Source: Nocardia vinacea NBRC 16497
GTDB taxonomy: Bacteria; Actinomycetota; Actinomycetes; Mycobacteriales; Mycobacteriaceae
Reading direction: 5' to 3'
Assembly (NCBI RefSeq): GCF_000308835.1
Contig: NZ_BAGN01000182.1
Coordinates: 124,001-188,000, forward strand
DNA: 64,000 nt
The translations under genes and the position numbers were made by a program. Shown here piece by piece: positions 14,948 through 25,128 of this stretch. Position 1 is the first letter of the stretch. Each line of letters opens with the position of its first letter. The notes beneath the pieces are model-generated. The model made no database searches and was not told the DNA's origin. It saw only the letters and a list, made by a program, of their open reading frames with translations.

Positions 14948-15203
14948 CGATCCCAGTCGCTGTTGAATGTCCCGTCCGACTCCGCGACCGAGCCGGACGG
15001 TAATTCCCTCTAGCTGATGCCAGTACCCGGGTCGAGGGACGAACCCGGACTGACAGAGACGACCTGCTACTTAGGCAGCGAGGGCGTACTCGCGCTGATT
15101 GGAATCGGCGCTTAATTGGTTGCAGCGACGCTTACGGTGGTCTCTTGCCTGCACCGACACGCTTCCCCTAAATCTACGTACGCAGTCGAAACCGTTCAGC
15201 CCC
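14835..15203 (-). ncRNA. ssrA: transfer-messenger RNA (tmRNA)
   Basis: The 5' end on the minus strand is GGGGCTGAACGGTTTCGACT and the 3' end closes with a T arm and CAGCTCC plus discriminator A, so the 7-bp acceptor stem (15197-15203 with 14836-14842) is complete. The resume frame (15071-15109) encodes the tag ADSNQREYALAA and a TAA stop. With SmpB this RNA frees stalled ribosomes and tags the broken protein for proteolysis. After the discriminator the genome reads CAA, not CCA, so CCA must be added after transcription. The change lies at the element junction. A short hairpin (15210-15226) sits just upstream of the 5' end. Confidence 0.96.
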
Positions 15204-15463
15204 GTACGTCCCGACGCCTTGTCGGGCTAGTTACTTTAACACTCGGCCATGCCGCGTTCATTCCATTATCCATGCGGCGCGAATCACCCTCACGACCTGC
15301 ACGTATGCAGTCGGACCGAAGCCAGCCCATCGCTGTTGCCCGGGCCGGACCAAGATCAAGGGGGCGCTGTGGTCACATCGGCAGCGGAATGCTCCACCAC
15401 GAGTTCGCCTCGACCTTGGTCAGACGGCCGTTGATCGGTGCGCCTGGCGAGGGCAGGCGGTGA

Positions 15464-16312
15464 TCAGGCCGCCGCGATCAATCCGACCGACGCCAATGCC
15501 AACACCATCCCGACCTGCTGCTGGTGACCGACCCGTTCCCCGAGCAGCACCATCGCCAGCAGGACGGTCGCGGCCGGATACAGCGAGCCGATCACGCTGA
15601 CCAGCGATAGCAGCGAACCATGGAAGGCGTACAGCAATGCGGCATTCGCGATGGTGTCGAGCACCGCGATATAGGCCGCCAACCGCAGCGGTTCACCGTA
15701 CAGCGGACGGAACTCCCGAGCCGATAGAGCGATCAACCAGACCATTGGACTCGCCGCACCGCGCTGGGCCAGCAGCGGCCAGACCCCGGCACTCGCGTGG
15801 GTTTCGTGCAGGAAGACGAAGGCAAGTCCGAAGGCAGCACCCGAGCCGATGGTGAGCAGCGCAACTTTCCTCGTGAAGCGCAGCTCACGGCCGCCGGTGA
15901 TCTCCTCGGTGACGTCATCCGGCGATTCCCGGCTCACCAGGTAGACCGCACCGAGTGCGAACACGATGCCGGCGATGGCAAGTGGACCGGGGCGCTCGCC
16001 GATCCCCAGACCGACCAGCACCGGAATTCCAGCGACCAATAAAGCGGTCAACGGGGACACTACCGCCATCGGGCCGCTGGCCAGCGCCGCATAGAACCAC
16101 CACACCGCGAACCCGCTCGCCACACCGGCCGCCAGCCCCCACAGCATCGACGCGGTGTCCGGGGTTCCGCCGATCAGCGGTAGCAGCACGAGGACGAACA
16201 GCGTCGACATCGGGTAGGAGACGATCACGACTCGCAGTGCGGTCACCCGCCGCGACGCCACCCCACCGAAGAAATCACTGACGCCGTAACCAACCGCGGC
16301 CACCAGCGCCAA
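15464..16312 (-). CDS. EamA/DMT-family membrane transporter
   Basis: A 282-residue protein with about ten hydrophobic segments in two similar halves, the EamA (drug/metabolite transporter) layout. The first half starts MALVAAVGYGVSDFFGGVASRR, and the second opens near LLTIGSGAAFGLAFVFLHETH. These carriers export amino acids or other small metabolites across the cytoplasmic membrane; the substrate cannot be read here. It lies between ssrA and smpB on the same strand, 11 bp after smpB, and is probably co-transcribed with it. Confidence 0.85.
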   Translation of the reverse strand: MALVAAVGYGVSDFFGGVASRRVTALRVVIVSYPMSTLFVLVLLPLIGGTPDTASMLWGLAAGVASGFAVWWFYAALASGPMAVVSPLTALLVAGIPVLVGLGIGERPGPLAIAGIVFALGAVYLVSRESPDDVTEEITGGRELRFTRKVALLTIGSGAAFGLAFVFLHETHASAGVWPLLAQRGAASPMVWLIALSAREFRPLYGEPLRLAAYIAVLDTIANAALLYAFHGSLLSLVSVIGSLYPAATVLLAMVLLGERVGHQQQVGMVLALASVGLIAAA

Positions 16313-16323
16313 CAGAACGGCGG

Positions 16324-16797
16324 TCAGCGCATGCCCTTGATCCGCCGCCCCAGTTCCCGGGTGACCTCGCGCTCAGCGGTGCGCTTGGCCAGATCCTGTC
16401 GCTTGTCGTAGTCCTGCTTACCCTTGGCGAGCGCGAGCTCGACCTTGACCTTGCCATCGGAGAAGTACATCGACAGCGGCACCAACGTCTGGTTGCCCTC
16501 ACGTGACTTGCCGACGAGCCGCTCGATCTCGCGCTTGTGCAGCAGTAACTTGCGCACCCGGCGCGGGGAGTGGTTGGTCCAGGTTCCGTGGCTGAACTCG
16601 GGAATGTGCAGACCCCGCAGCCACACCTCGCCGTTGTCGACGGTCGCGAAGGCGTCCACCAGCGAGGCCTTACCCTCGCGCAGACTCTTGACCTCGGTAC
16701 CGACCAGCGCGATCCCGGCCTCGTAAGTGTCCAAGATCGTGTAGTTGTGCCGCGCCCGGCGGTTGGTCGCGATGACCTTGCGCCCCTGTTCCTTCAT
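16324..16797 (-). CDS. smpB: SsrA-binding protein SmpB
   Basis: A 157-residue protein that matches SmpB along its length: VIATNRRARHNYTILDTYEAGI, GTEVKSLREGKASLVDAF, WLRGLHIPEF, the RKLLLHKREI segment, LVPLSMYFSDGKVKVELALAKGK and the basic tail KRQDLAKRTAEREV. SmpB binds tmRNA and delivers it to stalled ribosomes, so its closeness to ssrA makes sense. The start at 16797 gives the usual length; an upstream in-frame start at 16824 adds nine residues. No strong ribosome binding site is seen for either. Confidence 0.95.
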   Translation of the reverse strand: MKEQGRKVIATNRRARHNYTILDTYEAGIALVGTEVKSLREGKASLVDAFATVDNGEVWLRGLHIPEFSHGTWTNHSPRRVRKLLLHKREIERLVGKSREGNQTLVPLSMYFSDGKVKVELALAKGKQDYDKRQDLAKRTAEREVTRELGRRIKGMR

Positions 16798-16848
16798 AAC
16801 GGTCAACTCTAAGTGACTCGGCAATCGAATTATTCCGCGCCTGTTGCG

Positions 16849-17094
16849 CTAGCCAGACGGCCGGACCGCGAGATACAGCAGCAGTACCGCGATGAAGGCC
16901 GCGACCAGCAAGACCGTGGTCATGCGTGGTAGGCCGCGTGGACGCGGCGGTGGCGGCGGACGGTGGCGCAGCCAGACGGATTCCACCGCGGGGTCGTGGG
17001 TGCCGCGCCGATACGGCGGCGGATCGCCAGGGTCCGTGGACGGCGAGCCGCCGAGGTCGGACCCGTCGTCGGTGGGGCCATCACCGGATGCCAT
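16849..17094 (-). CDS. small Pro-rich single-helix membrane protein
   Basis: An 81-residue protein. Residues 1-57 are Asp/Gly/Pro-rich (DPGDPPPYRRG, HRPPPPPRPRG), then one C-terminal membrane helix (TTVLLVAAFIAVLLLYLAV) and a short RPSG end. The ATG at 17094 is the first in a frame that is otherwise unlike coding sequence upstream, so I chose it over longer versions. The layout is a tail-anchored protein with its Pro-rich part in the cytoplasm. No function is recognised. It lies between the phosphoesterase and smpB. Confidence 0.5.
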   Translation of the reverse strand: MASGDGPTDDGSDLGGSPSTDPGDPPPYRRGTHDPAVESVWLRHRPPPPPRPRGLPRMTTVLLVAAFIAVLLLYLAVRPSG

Positions 17095-17147
17095 ATCGTG
17101 CACGGTAGCCGCCGAACCGGTTCGACGCCGGGCAATTTCATTGCGAT

Positions 17148-18215
17148 TCAGGCAAGTCGGCGCGCGAACGCCGCGCTGGCACCACCGCTCGCGAGATCGA
17201 CGGTGACCACCGTGAGGTCGACGGTGCTCGCGGTGAGGTCCATCACCATGAAGCCGAGCTCGTGATAGTTCTCGAAGAGGGCGGCGTTGCCGGAGCCGCC
17301 GGGATTCAGCTTCGGTTCCGCCGCTACGGTTTTGGCAGCCGCGCCGGAGACGAGCTGGCGTGTGCCCTTCGACCCCGCAGTCGGCTCGAGCACCTGCAGC
17401 GAATGATCGTGCCCGGAGAGGATGAAGTGGCATTTTCCGACGACATGGTCCTCGAAGAACTGCTTCGCGTGGATGCCGTTGATCGGTGCTACCGAAAGCC
17501 CCTCGTAGCGACCAGCGTCACCGTGCGGACCGTTGTTCACATACGGCTGGTGGGTGCAGGCGATCTTCCACTCTGCGGGTGATTCGGCGATGGCGCGGTC
17601 GAGCCAGGCGCGCTGCTCGTTCATGAACTGGCCGTCGACCGCCCAGTACGGGTCGAGGATCGGCGGGATGTAGGCGGCGAGCGGATTGACATCCAGCACA
17701 AAGAATTCGACCACCGGCTGCTGCTCGGGTATCCGCACCGAGTAGTACCGGCTCGGCATCCACCAGCGCGGCGAATTCGCGTGGTACTCGACCTCGCTGT
17801 TGCCGCGCAACAGCCAGCCACCGTCGCCACCGAGGACCGAGCTGTTGTCGTGATTGCCGAGCACCATGAGCCACGGGAAATCCAGTCCCGCATTGGGGTT
17901 TTCGAATTTGTCCGCGAACTGGGCATCAACGGCGCTGTTCGGACCGCTCTCGTAGATATTGTCACCGAGGCCGAGAGCGAGCGAAAACGGTTGGCGGCGA
18001 TGGTAATCCCGCATTGCGTCGGCGACGGCCCACTGGGTGCGGGTACCGGTACCCGCATCACCGGTGACGAGCACCCGCACGTTGTGGTCGGTCGGGAAGT
18101 CGAATTTGGTGATACCGCTCGCGACCGGAACCGCATCGGCGGGCGATAGACCGACCAGCGATACACCTGCCGCTGCGGTGGCCGCACCCGCCAGAAACCC
18201 GCGCCGCCCGATCAT
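17148..18215 (-). CDS. Tat-exported metallophosphoesterase
   Basis: A 355-residue calcineurin-like phosphoesterase. A twin-arginine signal (GRRGFLAGAATAAAGVSLVGL) shows export in folded form. Metal-binding motifs run in order: VTGDAGTGT, LGLGDNIYESG, MVLGNHDN, THQPY and LSGHDHSLQ. The family (purple acid phosphatase-like) hydrolyses phosphate esters outside the membrane. The stop of recQ overlaps its start codon region (18212-18215), so the two are coupled. Confidence 0.88.
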   Translation of the reverse strand: MIGRRGFLAGAATAAAGVSLVGLSPADAVPVASGITKFDFPTDHNVRVLVTGDAGTGTRTQWAVADAMRDYHRRQPFSLALGLGDNIYESGPNSAVDAQFADKFENPNAGLDFPWLMVLGNHDNSSVLGGDGGWLLRGNSEVEYHANSPRWWMPSRYYSVRIPEQQPVVEFFVLDVNPLAAYIPPILDPYWAVDGQFMNEQRAWLDRAIAESPAEWKIACTHQPYVNNGPHGDAGRYEGLSVAPINGIHAKQFFEDHVVGKCHFILSGHDHSLQVLEPTAGSKGTRQLVSGAAAKTVAAEPKLNPGGSGNAALFENYHELGFMVMDLTASTVDLTVVTVDLASGGASAAFARRLA

Positions 18216-20068
18216 GCGTTGCTCACTTCTCCGGCCAGGACGGCGAGTACTCCTTCGCCGTACTTGGCCAGTTTGTTCTCACCGACACCGCCGACCGTCC
18301 CGAGTTCGGACAGGCTCGTCGGCTTGCGTGCGGCGATCTCCCGCAGCGTCGCGTCGTGGAAGACGACGTAGGCGGGCACGCCCTGCTCCTTGGCCGTCGT
18401 GGCCCGCCATTCACGCAGCTTCTCGAACAGTGGCACGTCTGTGGAAGACAGGTCGGCAGCCGGGGATTTGCCCTTCGCCGCCTTGGGTGTCCTCGCTGGT
18501 TTGACCGCACGCTCCGGTTCACGGCGCAATAGCACTTCCCGGCCGTCGAACAGCACCTCGTTGCTGGCCTCGGTGAGGATCAGCACGCCGTAGTCGCCGT
18601 GCACAGCGAGTAGTCCCTGTGCGAGCAATTGCCTTATGACACCGCGCCATTCGACATCGCGCAGATCGGTGCCGATGCCGAAGACCTTCAGCTCGTGATG
18701 ATCATGTTGCAGCATTTTGGGATTCGATTTGCCGAGCAGGATATCGACGATATGGCCCGCGCCGAAGCTCTGACCGCGTTCACGTTTCAACCGCAGCACG
18801 GTGGAGAGCACCTTTTGCGCGGGGACGGTGCCGTCCCAGGTTTCCGGCGCGATCAGGCAGGTGTCGCAATTGCCGCACGACTGCCCGGACTGTCCGAAGT
18901 AGGCCAGTAGCTGAGTTCGCCTGCAGGACACCGTTTCACACAGCGCGAGCATCGCGTCCAGATGCAGCTGCAGTTGCCTCCGGTGGGCGGCGTCGCCGTC
19001 GGAGGAGTCGATCATCTTGCGCTGCTGCACCACATCGGCGAGTCCGTAGACCATCCACGCGGTCGACGGCAGCCCGTCGCGGCCCGCTCGACCGGTCTCC
19101 TGGTAGTAGCCCTCAACGGACTTGGGCAGATCGAGATGGGCGACGAAGCGCACGTCGGGCTTATCGATGCCCATACCGAAGGCGATCGTCGCGACCACGA
19201 CAAGGCCGTCCTCGCGCAGGAACCGCGCCTGGTTGGTCGCGCGGGTGCGCGAGTCCAGGCCCGCGTGATACGGAACCGCCTCGACGCCGTTCTCGGTGAG
19301 GAAGGCCGCGGTCTTCTCCACCGAGTTGCGCGACAGGCAGTAGACGATGCCGGCGTCTCCGGCGTGCTCGGTCTTTATGAAGTCCAGCAGCTGCCGATCC
19401 GGCCGGTTCTTGGGTTCGATCCGGTACTGGATATTGGGCCGGTCGAAGCTGGCGACGAAACGGCGAGCCGCGCCGAGGTCGAGGCGCTCGATGATCTCGT
19501 CGCGGGTCTTCGCCGTCGCGGTCGCGGTGAGCGCGATCCGCGGCACATCGGGCCAGCGCTCGTGCAGCATCGACAGGCCCAAATAGTCGGGTCGGAAGTC
19601 ATGGCCCCACTGGGATACGCAATGCGCCTCGTCGATGGCGAACAGCGCCACCTTGCCGCGATCCAGCAGGGCGGCGGTCGACTCCAGGCGCAGCCGCTCG
19701 GGCGCGAGATACAGCAGATCCAATTCCCCCGCGACGAACTGCGCCTCGACCATCCGCCGCTCGTCCGGGAACTGCGTCGAGTTCAGGAATCCGGCGCGCA
19801 CGCCGAGCGCGCTGAGCGCGTCCACCTGATCCTGCATCAAGGCGATCAGCGGTGACACCACCACGCCGACGCCGGGACGCACCAGTGCGGGCACCTGATA
19901 GCACAGCGACTTACCGCCGCCCGTCGGCATGAGCACCAGCGCGTCTCCGCCGCCGACCAGGTGCTCGACGATCTCCCGCTGATCACCGCGGAAGCTGTCG
20001 TAGCCGAATACCCTGCGTAGAACCTCTTGTGCCGCACCGGATTCGGCGACCGGGGCACCGTCGGTCAT
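18212..20068 (-). CDS. recQ: ATP-dependent DNA helicase RecQ
   Basis: A 618-residue helicase. RecQ motif 0 (FGYDSFRGDQREIVEHL), Walker A MPTGGGKSLCYQ, the DEAH box AIDEAHCVSQWGHDFRPDY, motif VI GRAGRDGLPS, the zinc-binding cysteines (SCRRTQLL ... SCGNCDTC) and a C-terminal HRDC domain (REWRATTAKEQGVPAYVVFHDATL) are all visible. It unwinds DNA 3' to 5' in repair and fork restart. The start at 20068 has GGGAGA just before it and begins just ahead of the conserved part; upstream in-frame starts exist to 20224. Confidence 0.95.
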   Translation of the reverse strand: MTDGAPVAESGAAQEVLRRVFGYDSFRGDQREIVEHLVGGGDALVLMPTGGGKSLCYQVPALVRPGVGVVVSPLIALMQDQVDALSALGVRAGFLNSTQFPDERRMVEAQFVAGELDLLYLAPERLRLESTAALLDRGKVALFAIDEAHCVSQWGHDFRPDYLGLSMLHERWPDVPRIALTATATAKTRDEIIERLDLGAARRFVASFDRPNIQYRIEPKNRPDRQLLDFIKTEHAGDAGIVYCLSRNSVEKTAAFLTENGVEAVPYHAGLDSRTRATNQARFLREDGLVVVATIAFGMGIDKPDVRFVAHLDLPKSVEGYYQETGRAGRDGLPSTAWMVYGLADVVQQRKMIDSSDGDAAHRRQLQLHLDAMLALCETVSCRRTQLLAYFGQSGQSCGNCDTCLIAPETWDGTVPAQKVLSTVLRLKRERGQSFGAGHIVDILLGKSNPKMLQHDHHELKVFGIGTDLRDVEWRGVIRQLLAQGLLAVHGDYGVLILTEASNEVLFDGREVLLRREPERAVKPARTPKAAKGKSPAADLSSTDVPLFEKLREWRATTAKEQGVPAYVVFHDATLREIAARKPTSLSELGTVGGVGENKLAKYGEGVLAVLAGEVSNA

Positions 20069-20314
20069 TCTCCCGTAGCGACTGCTTGCAGGTCGCTCGA
20101 AAGGGCCAGCCGCGAAAGCATCGGGGGATTCCACGCGGCCCATCCTACGAGCGCCGTCGGACATCGGAACCCCTACATCGGCGCGGATCCCAGGTGACAG
20201 GCCGAGTTGTCCACATGTGGACAACCAATTCCGATCGCCGGACAGCGGCGTCGACGCACACCGACGGCCTCACAAGGTGCATGGTGCGCGAGGCCGTCAT
20301 CAGCTTTGTGGGAG

Positions 20315-21219
20315 TCAGTCCCGAACGTAGTAGCGCAGCGTGCCGTAGGCGGTTATCGCGGCGAATACGATGCCGAGTGGTGCGATGGTCAGGGACACCA
20401 GTGCGATGTCCTCACCTGTGATGTGTGGGAAGACGTTGCTGTTGAAGAGCGCACCGAGTCCACGGTTCACCACCAACGGTTGCGCGAGGAACAACCCGAC
20501 AACCGCCAGAATCGATCCGGCCAAGGCCGCGACCACCGCTTCCAGGAGGAACGGCAACTGCGTGTACCAGCGCGTCGCACCGACCATCCGCATGATGCCG
20601 ACCTCCTCGCGTCGACTGAACGCCGCGATCTGCACCATATTCGCGATCAACAGCAGTGCGGCCAATGCCTGCAATGCCGCCAACGCGAATGCCGCATTCC
20701 GCAGGCCGTCGAACACCCCGACCAAGCGGTCCACGGTGTCCTTGTCGTTGAGTACGCTCTGGATCCCGTCCTTACCGTTGAATGTCTGGTAGATCCGCGG
20801 GTACTGATCGGCATCGGTCATCTTCACGCGCAAGGACGCGGGCAGACGGGTGTCCTTGATCATGTCCAGCATCTCGGGCTGGTCCTTGAAGGTCACCTCG
20901 GTGGCTTCCTTCATCGCCTCGTCGCTGTTGATGAACTGGACCGAGACCACACCGTCGGTCTTCTTCAGATCCGACATCAGCTGCTGACACGGATTCAGTG
21001 AACAATCCCGATCGTTCGCCGAGACCAGATCGGAGAGGTAGAGCCGGATCTCGACCCGGTCCATGAAGTAGTTCTGGGTCTTATCCGCGATTCGCAGCGC
21101 GAGCAGACCGCCGCCGAGCATGGTCAGCGATACCGCGGTGGTCAGGATCATCGCGATGGTCATGGTGACATTGCGACGCAGGCCGGTGAAGACCTCGTTG
21201 AGCAGGAATCCAGCGCGCA

Positions 21220-21220
<1 letters not shown>
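20315..21220 (-). CDS. ftsX: cell division protein FtsX
   Basis: A 301-residue membrane protein. It has one N-terminal helix (NVTMTIAMILTTAVSLTMLGGGLLAL), a large extracellular domain with two cysteines (DRDCSLNPCQQL) as in mycobacterial FtsX, and three C-terminal helices. With FtsE it forms the ATP-driven complex that turns on peptidoglycan hydrolases at the septum. Its first codon overlaps the ftsE stop by one base. Confidence 0.96.
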
Positions 21221-21909
<689 letters not shown>

Positions 21910-21960
21910 GGCTAGCCAGTGTAACCAGCAACCGTCGTGCAGCCACCAGCTACATCATGG

Positions 21961-22116
21961 TCAATGACCAGGCGTAGCCGTATTCAGCACTGCGGGAACG
22001 GTGTTGAGTTTCTCGGGCGATGTCACGATCGGTTGATCGGGCTTGACGAACAGGTACAACACGAACGTGGCGACCCATGATGCCATCAGGATCGCCGTGG
22101 ATCTACGTGGTCTCAC
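21961..22116 (-). CDS. small membrane protein coupled to mscS
   Basis: A 51-residue protein starting at GTG 22116, inside the last codons of mscS, with GGGAGGGA a few bases upstream. It has one membrane helix (TAILMASWVATFVLYLFV) and a short polar tail (KPDQPIVTSPEKLN). In mycobacteria a small Pro-rich membrane gene (Rv3103c position) lies at this spot, so this is probably its short counterpart by position. The role is unknown. Confidence 0.6.
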   Translation of the reverse strand: MRPRRSTAILMASWVATFVLYLFVKPDQPIVTSPEKLNTVPAVLNTATPGH

Positions 22117-22960
22117 TGATTCCCTCCCGGCGCAATGCCGCGGCGACTCGCACCCGCAACTCGCGACCGACCTCGAACTGCTTGCCCGGCAACGTTCGGG
22201 CAACCATTCGAATATTCATTTGGTCCACTGTCAGGTCTTCGACGCCCATCACGGTGGGCTCGTCGAGCAGCAGCGGCTTCAATCTGCGGTCCTCGTACGC
22301 CTTTGTACCGACCTCGTGCAGGATCTCGTTGATCCTGGTGATATCGACGCTGGCCGCAACCGGAACGTCGATCGCGGCACGCGCCCAATCCTTCGAGAGA
22401 TTGGTCACTTTGACGATCTGGCCGTTGGGTACGGTGATCACCTCACCATCGGCATTGCGCAGTGTGGTGATCCGCAGCGTGACGTCCTCGACCGTACCCT
22501 CGGCCTGCTCCGCGGATCCAGTGACAGCGATGCGAACCACATCACCAAATCCGTACTGCCGCTCGGTAATCAGGAAAAATCCGGCAAGAATGTCTTGCAC
22601 GATCCGCTGTGCGCCGAAGCCGAGTGCGGCGCCGAGCACGGCCGCGGGTGCGACCAGACCGGTGACCGCGAAACCCATCCGCCGCAGCACTTCCATGCCG
22701 ACCAGGACATAGACGACGGTCAGCACCACCCAGGTGACCACCTGGGCCAGCGCATGGCGATGTTTGGCGGCCTCGGACCGGACGAGCGCGTCGCTGCTGC
22801 GGAATCCGGCGTCGATCTTGCGGGTGATCCGATCCCGGATAAAGGTGGCGAAACGGCTGAACAGCATCACGCCGAGGAGCAGCAGGACGATCTCTAGACC
22901 GGCGGACCGCAGCCAGGTGGTGAAGTCGGTGGACGTGGAGAAAGCCTGGGGTACGTCCAA
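22103..22960 (-). CDS. mscS: small-conductance mechanosensitive channel MscS
   Basis: A 285-residue MscS-family channel. Three N-terminal helices lead into the pore helix with Gly/Ala packing (GLVAPAAVLGAALGFGAQRIVQDILAGFFLITERQYGFGD), then the beta domain (TVEDVTLRITTLRNADGEVITVPNGQIVKVTNLS) and the C-terminal cage. It opens under membrane tension and saves cells from osmotic downshock. The start abuts the prfB stop. Confidence 0.92.
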   Translation of the reverse strand: MDVPQAFSTSTDFTTWLRSAGLEIVLLLLGVMLFSRFATFIRDRITRKIDAGFRSSDALVRSEAAKHRHALAQVVTWVVLTVVYVLVGMEVLRRMGFAVTGLVAPAAVLGAALGFGAQRIVQDILAGFFLITERQYGFGDVVRIAVTGSAEQAEGTVEDVTLRITTLRNADGEVITVPNGQIVKVTNLSKDWARAAIDVPVAASVDITRINEILHEVGTKAYEDRRLKPLLLDEPTVMGVEDLTVDQMNIRMVARTLPGKQFEVGRELRVRVAAALRREGISETT

Positions 22961-24085
22961 CTAGCTCGCCTGCTCTCGCATTCGCCAACGAATTCCGGAT
23001 TCGATGAAACCATCGATATCGCCGTCGAGCACGGCAGTCGGATTGTTGACTTCGTAGTTGGTGCGCAGATCCTTGACCATCTGGTACGGATGCAGCACGT
23101 AGGAGCGCATCTGGTTACCCCACGACGCGCCCTCGTTGGTTTTGAGCGCATCCATCTCGGCGCGCTCCTCCTGCCGCTTGCGTTCCAGCAGTTTGGCCTG
23201 CAGCACCCGCATGGCCGAAATCTTGTTCTGCAGCTGGGATTTCTCGTTCTGACAGGTGACGACGATGCCGGTCGGGATATGGGTGAGGCGCACCGCGGAG
23301 TCGGTGGTGTTGACGCTCTGGCCGCCGGGACCCGACGACCGGTAGACGTCCACGCGGACCTCGCCCTCGGGAATTTCGATGTGGTCGGTGGTCTCGACCA
23401 CCGGTAGCACCTCGACCTCGGCGAAGGAGGTCTGGCGGCGGCCCTGATTGTCGAACGGGCTGATCCGGACCAAGCGGTGCGTGCCCATTTCCACCGAGAG
23501 GGTGCCGTAGGCATACGGCGACTTCACCGCGAAAGTGGCGCTCTTGATGCCCGCCTCTTCGGCGTAGGAGGTGTCGTAGACCTCGACAGAGTACTTGTGC
23601 CGGTCCGCCCAGCGGATGTACATGCGCATCAGCATTTCGGCCCAGTCGGCGGCATCCACACCACCCGCGCCGGAGCGGATATTGACCAGCGCCTCACGCT
23701 TGTCGTACTCGCCGGAGAGCAGGGTGCGAACCTCCATGGCCTCCACATCGCTGTGCAGCGTGGCCCGCTCGGAATCGGCGTCGGCGAGCGCGGCCACCCT
23801 GGCCTCGCCCTCCTCTTCCTCGGCCAATTCGTATAGAACGGACAGATCGTCGAGGCGCTGGCGCAGTTCCTCGACCCGGCGCAACTCGCTCTGCGCGTGC
23901 GACAGCTCACTGGTGACCTGCTGCGCGTGCTCCTGGTTGTTCCACAGATCGGGATCGGCGGCCTGGTGCTCGAGCTCATCGATCCGTCGACGCAGTTCCT
24001 CGACATCGAGGACCGACTCGACGGTCTTGAGCGTGGCGTCGAGTTCGGCGAGGTCAGCGGAGACGTCAGGATGCACGATGCTCAA
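22961..24085 (-). CDS. prfB: peptide chain release factor 2
   Basis: A 374-residue class I release factor. The tripeptide SPF (RISPFDNQGRRQTSF) that reads UGA/UAA identifies RF2, and the catalytic GGQ is in SSGPGGQSVNTTDSAVRL. There is no internal UGA frameshift site near codon 25, so the gene is read in one frame as is usual in actinobacteria. It heads the prfB-mscS-ftsEX run. Confidence 0.97.
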   Translation of the reverse strand: MSIVHPDVSADLAELDATLKTVESVLDVEELRRRIDELEHQAADPDLWNNQEHAQQVTSELSHAQSELRRVEELRQRLDDLSVLYELAEEEEGEARVAALADADSERATLHSDVEAMEVRTLLSGEYDKREALVNIRSGAGGVDAADWAEMLMRMYIRWADRHKYSVEVYDTSYAEEAGIKSATFAVKSPYAYGTLSVEMGTHRLVRISPFDNQGRRQTSFAEVEVLPVVETTDHIEIPEGEVRVDVYRSSGPGGQSVNTTDSAVRLTHIPTGIVVTCQNEKSQLQNKISAMRVLQAKLLERKRQEERAEMDALKTNEGASWGNQMRSYVLHPYQMVKDLRTNYEVNNPTAVLDGDIDGFIESGIRWRMREQAS

Positions 24086-24141
24086 GCCTACTGGGCGCGG
24101 TGAAGACGGTGGAACACGCGGTGGTGTGGGGGTGGCCGTCC

Positions 24142-24996
24142 TCAGCCGGAGACGGCACGCAGCCCGCCTGGGCGACGGCCGGCGAGGGCGTCCAGGGCGG
24201 CCGCGGTGGCTTCGTCGGCGGGGAGATAGACGATGAGCTGCTGGTCGTCGTCGGCGGAGAGCTCAAGGGTTTCGTAGGTGAGGCGCAGGTTGCCCGCCGC
24301 GGGGTGGGTGAGGCGGGTGGTTCCGGTGGCGGCGGCGAGGCTGGGCACGGATTCCACGCGGCGGGTGAACTCGGCACCGGCGGCGATAGTCAGTTCGTCG
24401 GCGAGAGCGGCGATATGCGGGTCGCTGCGGAACGGGCCTTGTTTCAGTGCGGCGACCAGTTCGTCTGCGATGTGGTCCCAGTCGGGATAGGCGGTGCGGG
24501 CGCGCGTGTCGGTGAAGGCGAACAGGGCGAGATTGGCGCGGTGTTCGTGGTCGAGCAGTCCGATCGGCGCCATCAGGCGCTCGAATCCCTCGGTCCAGGC
24601 GAGCACCTCGCGCAGTCGGTTGACAACCAGCGCGGGCGCGGGTTCCAGGCGATCGAGGATGGCGCGGACCGCGGGCCGCACCTCGCGCGGCGGTTGCGCA
24701 CCGCCCATGCAGTTGAAACCCGGATCGGCGCCCTTGGTGAGACGGTGCAGGTGAATGCGTTCGCTCGGCGTCAAGGCGAGGGCGTCGGCGAGTGCGGACA
24801 GCACCGGCGGTGAGGGTCGGCGGTCGCGTCCCTGCTCGAGGCGTGTGATGTATTCGACGCTCACACCCGCCAGGGTTGCCAGTTCGGCGCGCCGCAGGCC
24901 GGGGGTTCGGCGGCGCGGTCCGGTGGGCAGGCCGACCTGGGCCGGTGTCACCGCCTCACGGCGGGTGCGCAGAAAGAGACCCAACTCGTTGTCGCT
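24142..24996 (-). CDS. XRE regulator with MmyB-type ligand domain
   Basis: A protein of about 284 residues. The N-terminal HTH (LGLFLRTRREAVTPAQVGL ... LRRAELATLAGVSVEYITRLEQG) and the C-terminal MmyB-like domain (VNRLREVLAWTEGFERL; NLALFAFTDTRARTAYPDWD; AGAEFTRRVES) are typical of actinobacterial regulators that stand divergent from an oxidoreductase. The domain is thought to bind a small ligand such as a fatty acid. GTG 24996 is favoured, though its AGGAG is very close; TTG 25014 is an alternative. It likely controls the divergent reductase at 25129. Confidence 0.85.
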   Translation of the reverse strand, partial: SDNELGLFLRTRREAVTPAQVGLPTGPRRRTPGLRRAELATLAGVSVEYITRLEQGRDRRPSPPVLSALADALALTPSERIHLHRLTKGADPGFNCMGGAQPPREVRPAVRAILDRLEPAPALVVNRLREVLAWTEGFERLMAPIGLLDHEHRANLALFAFTDTRARTAYPDWDHIADELVAALKQGPFRSDPHIAALADELTIAAGAEFTRRVESVPSLAAATGTTRLTHPAAGNLRLTYETLELSADDDQQLIVYLPADEATAAALDALAGRRPGGLRAVSG

Positions 24997-25128
24997 CACT
25001 CCTCGACGGTACAAGCGCGGTCGGCGCCGAGGGTGTCCCTGCTACTACCACTCTTCGCACGGTCTTCCTGGCGGCGATGCCAGGCAGCAGATTGGGACTC
25101 GAACAATTCCTGATCGAAGGAGAACACC

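Noticed and set aside
15210..15226. Terminator upstream of ssrA
   Set aside because: A 6-bp hairpin without a T run, lying between the ssrA promoter side and its 5' end; more likely part of the precursor or chance.
15116..15463. 115-residue frame upstream of ssrA
   Set aside because: It overlaps the 5' part of ssrA on the other strand, has no binding site and no coding-like composition.
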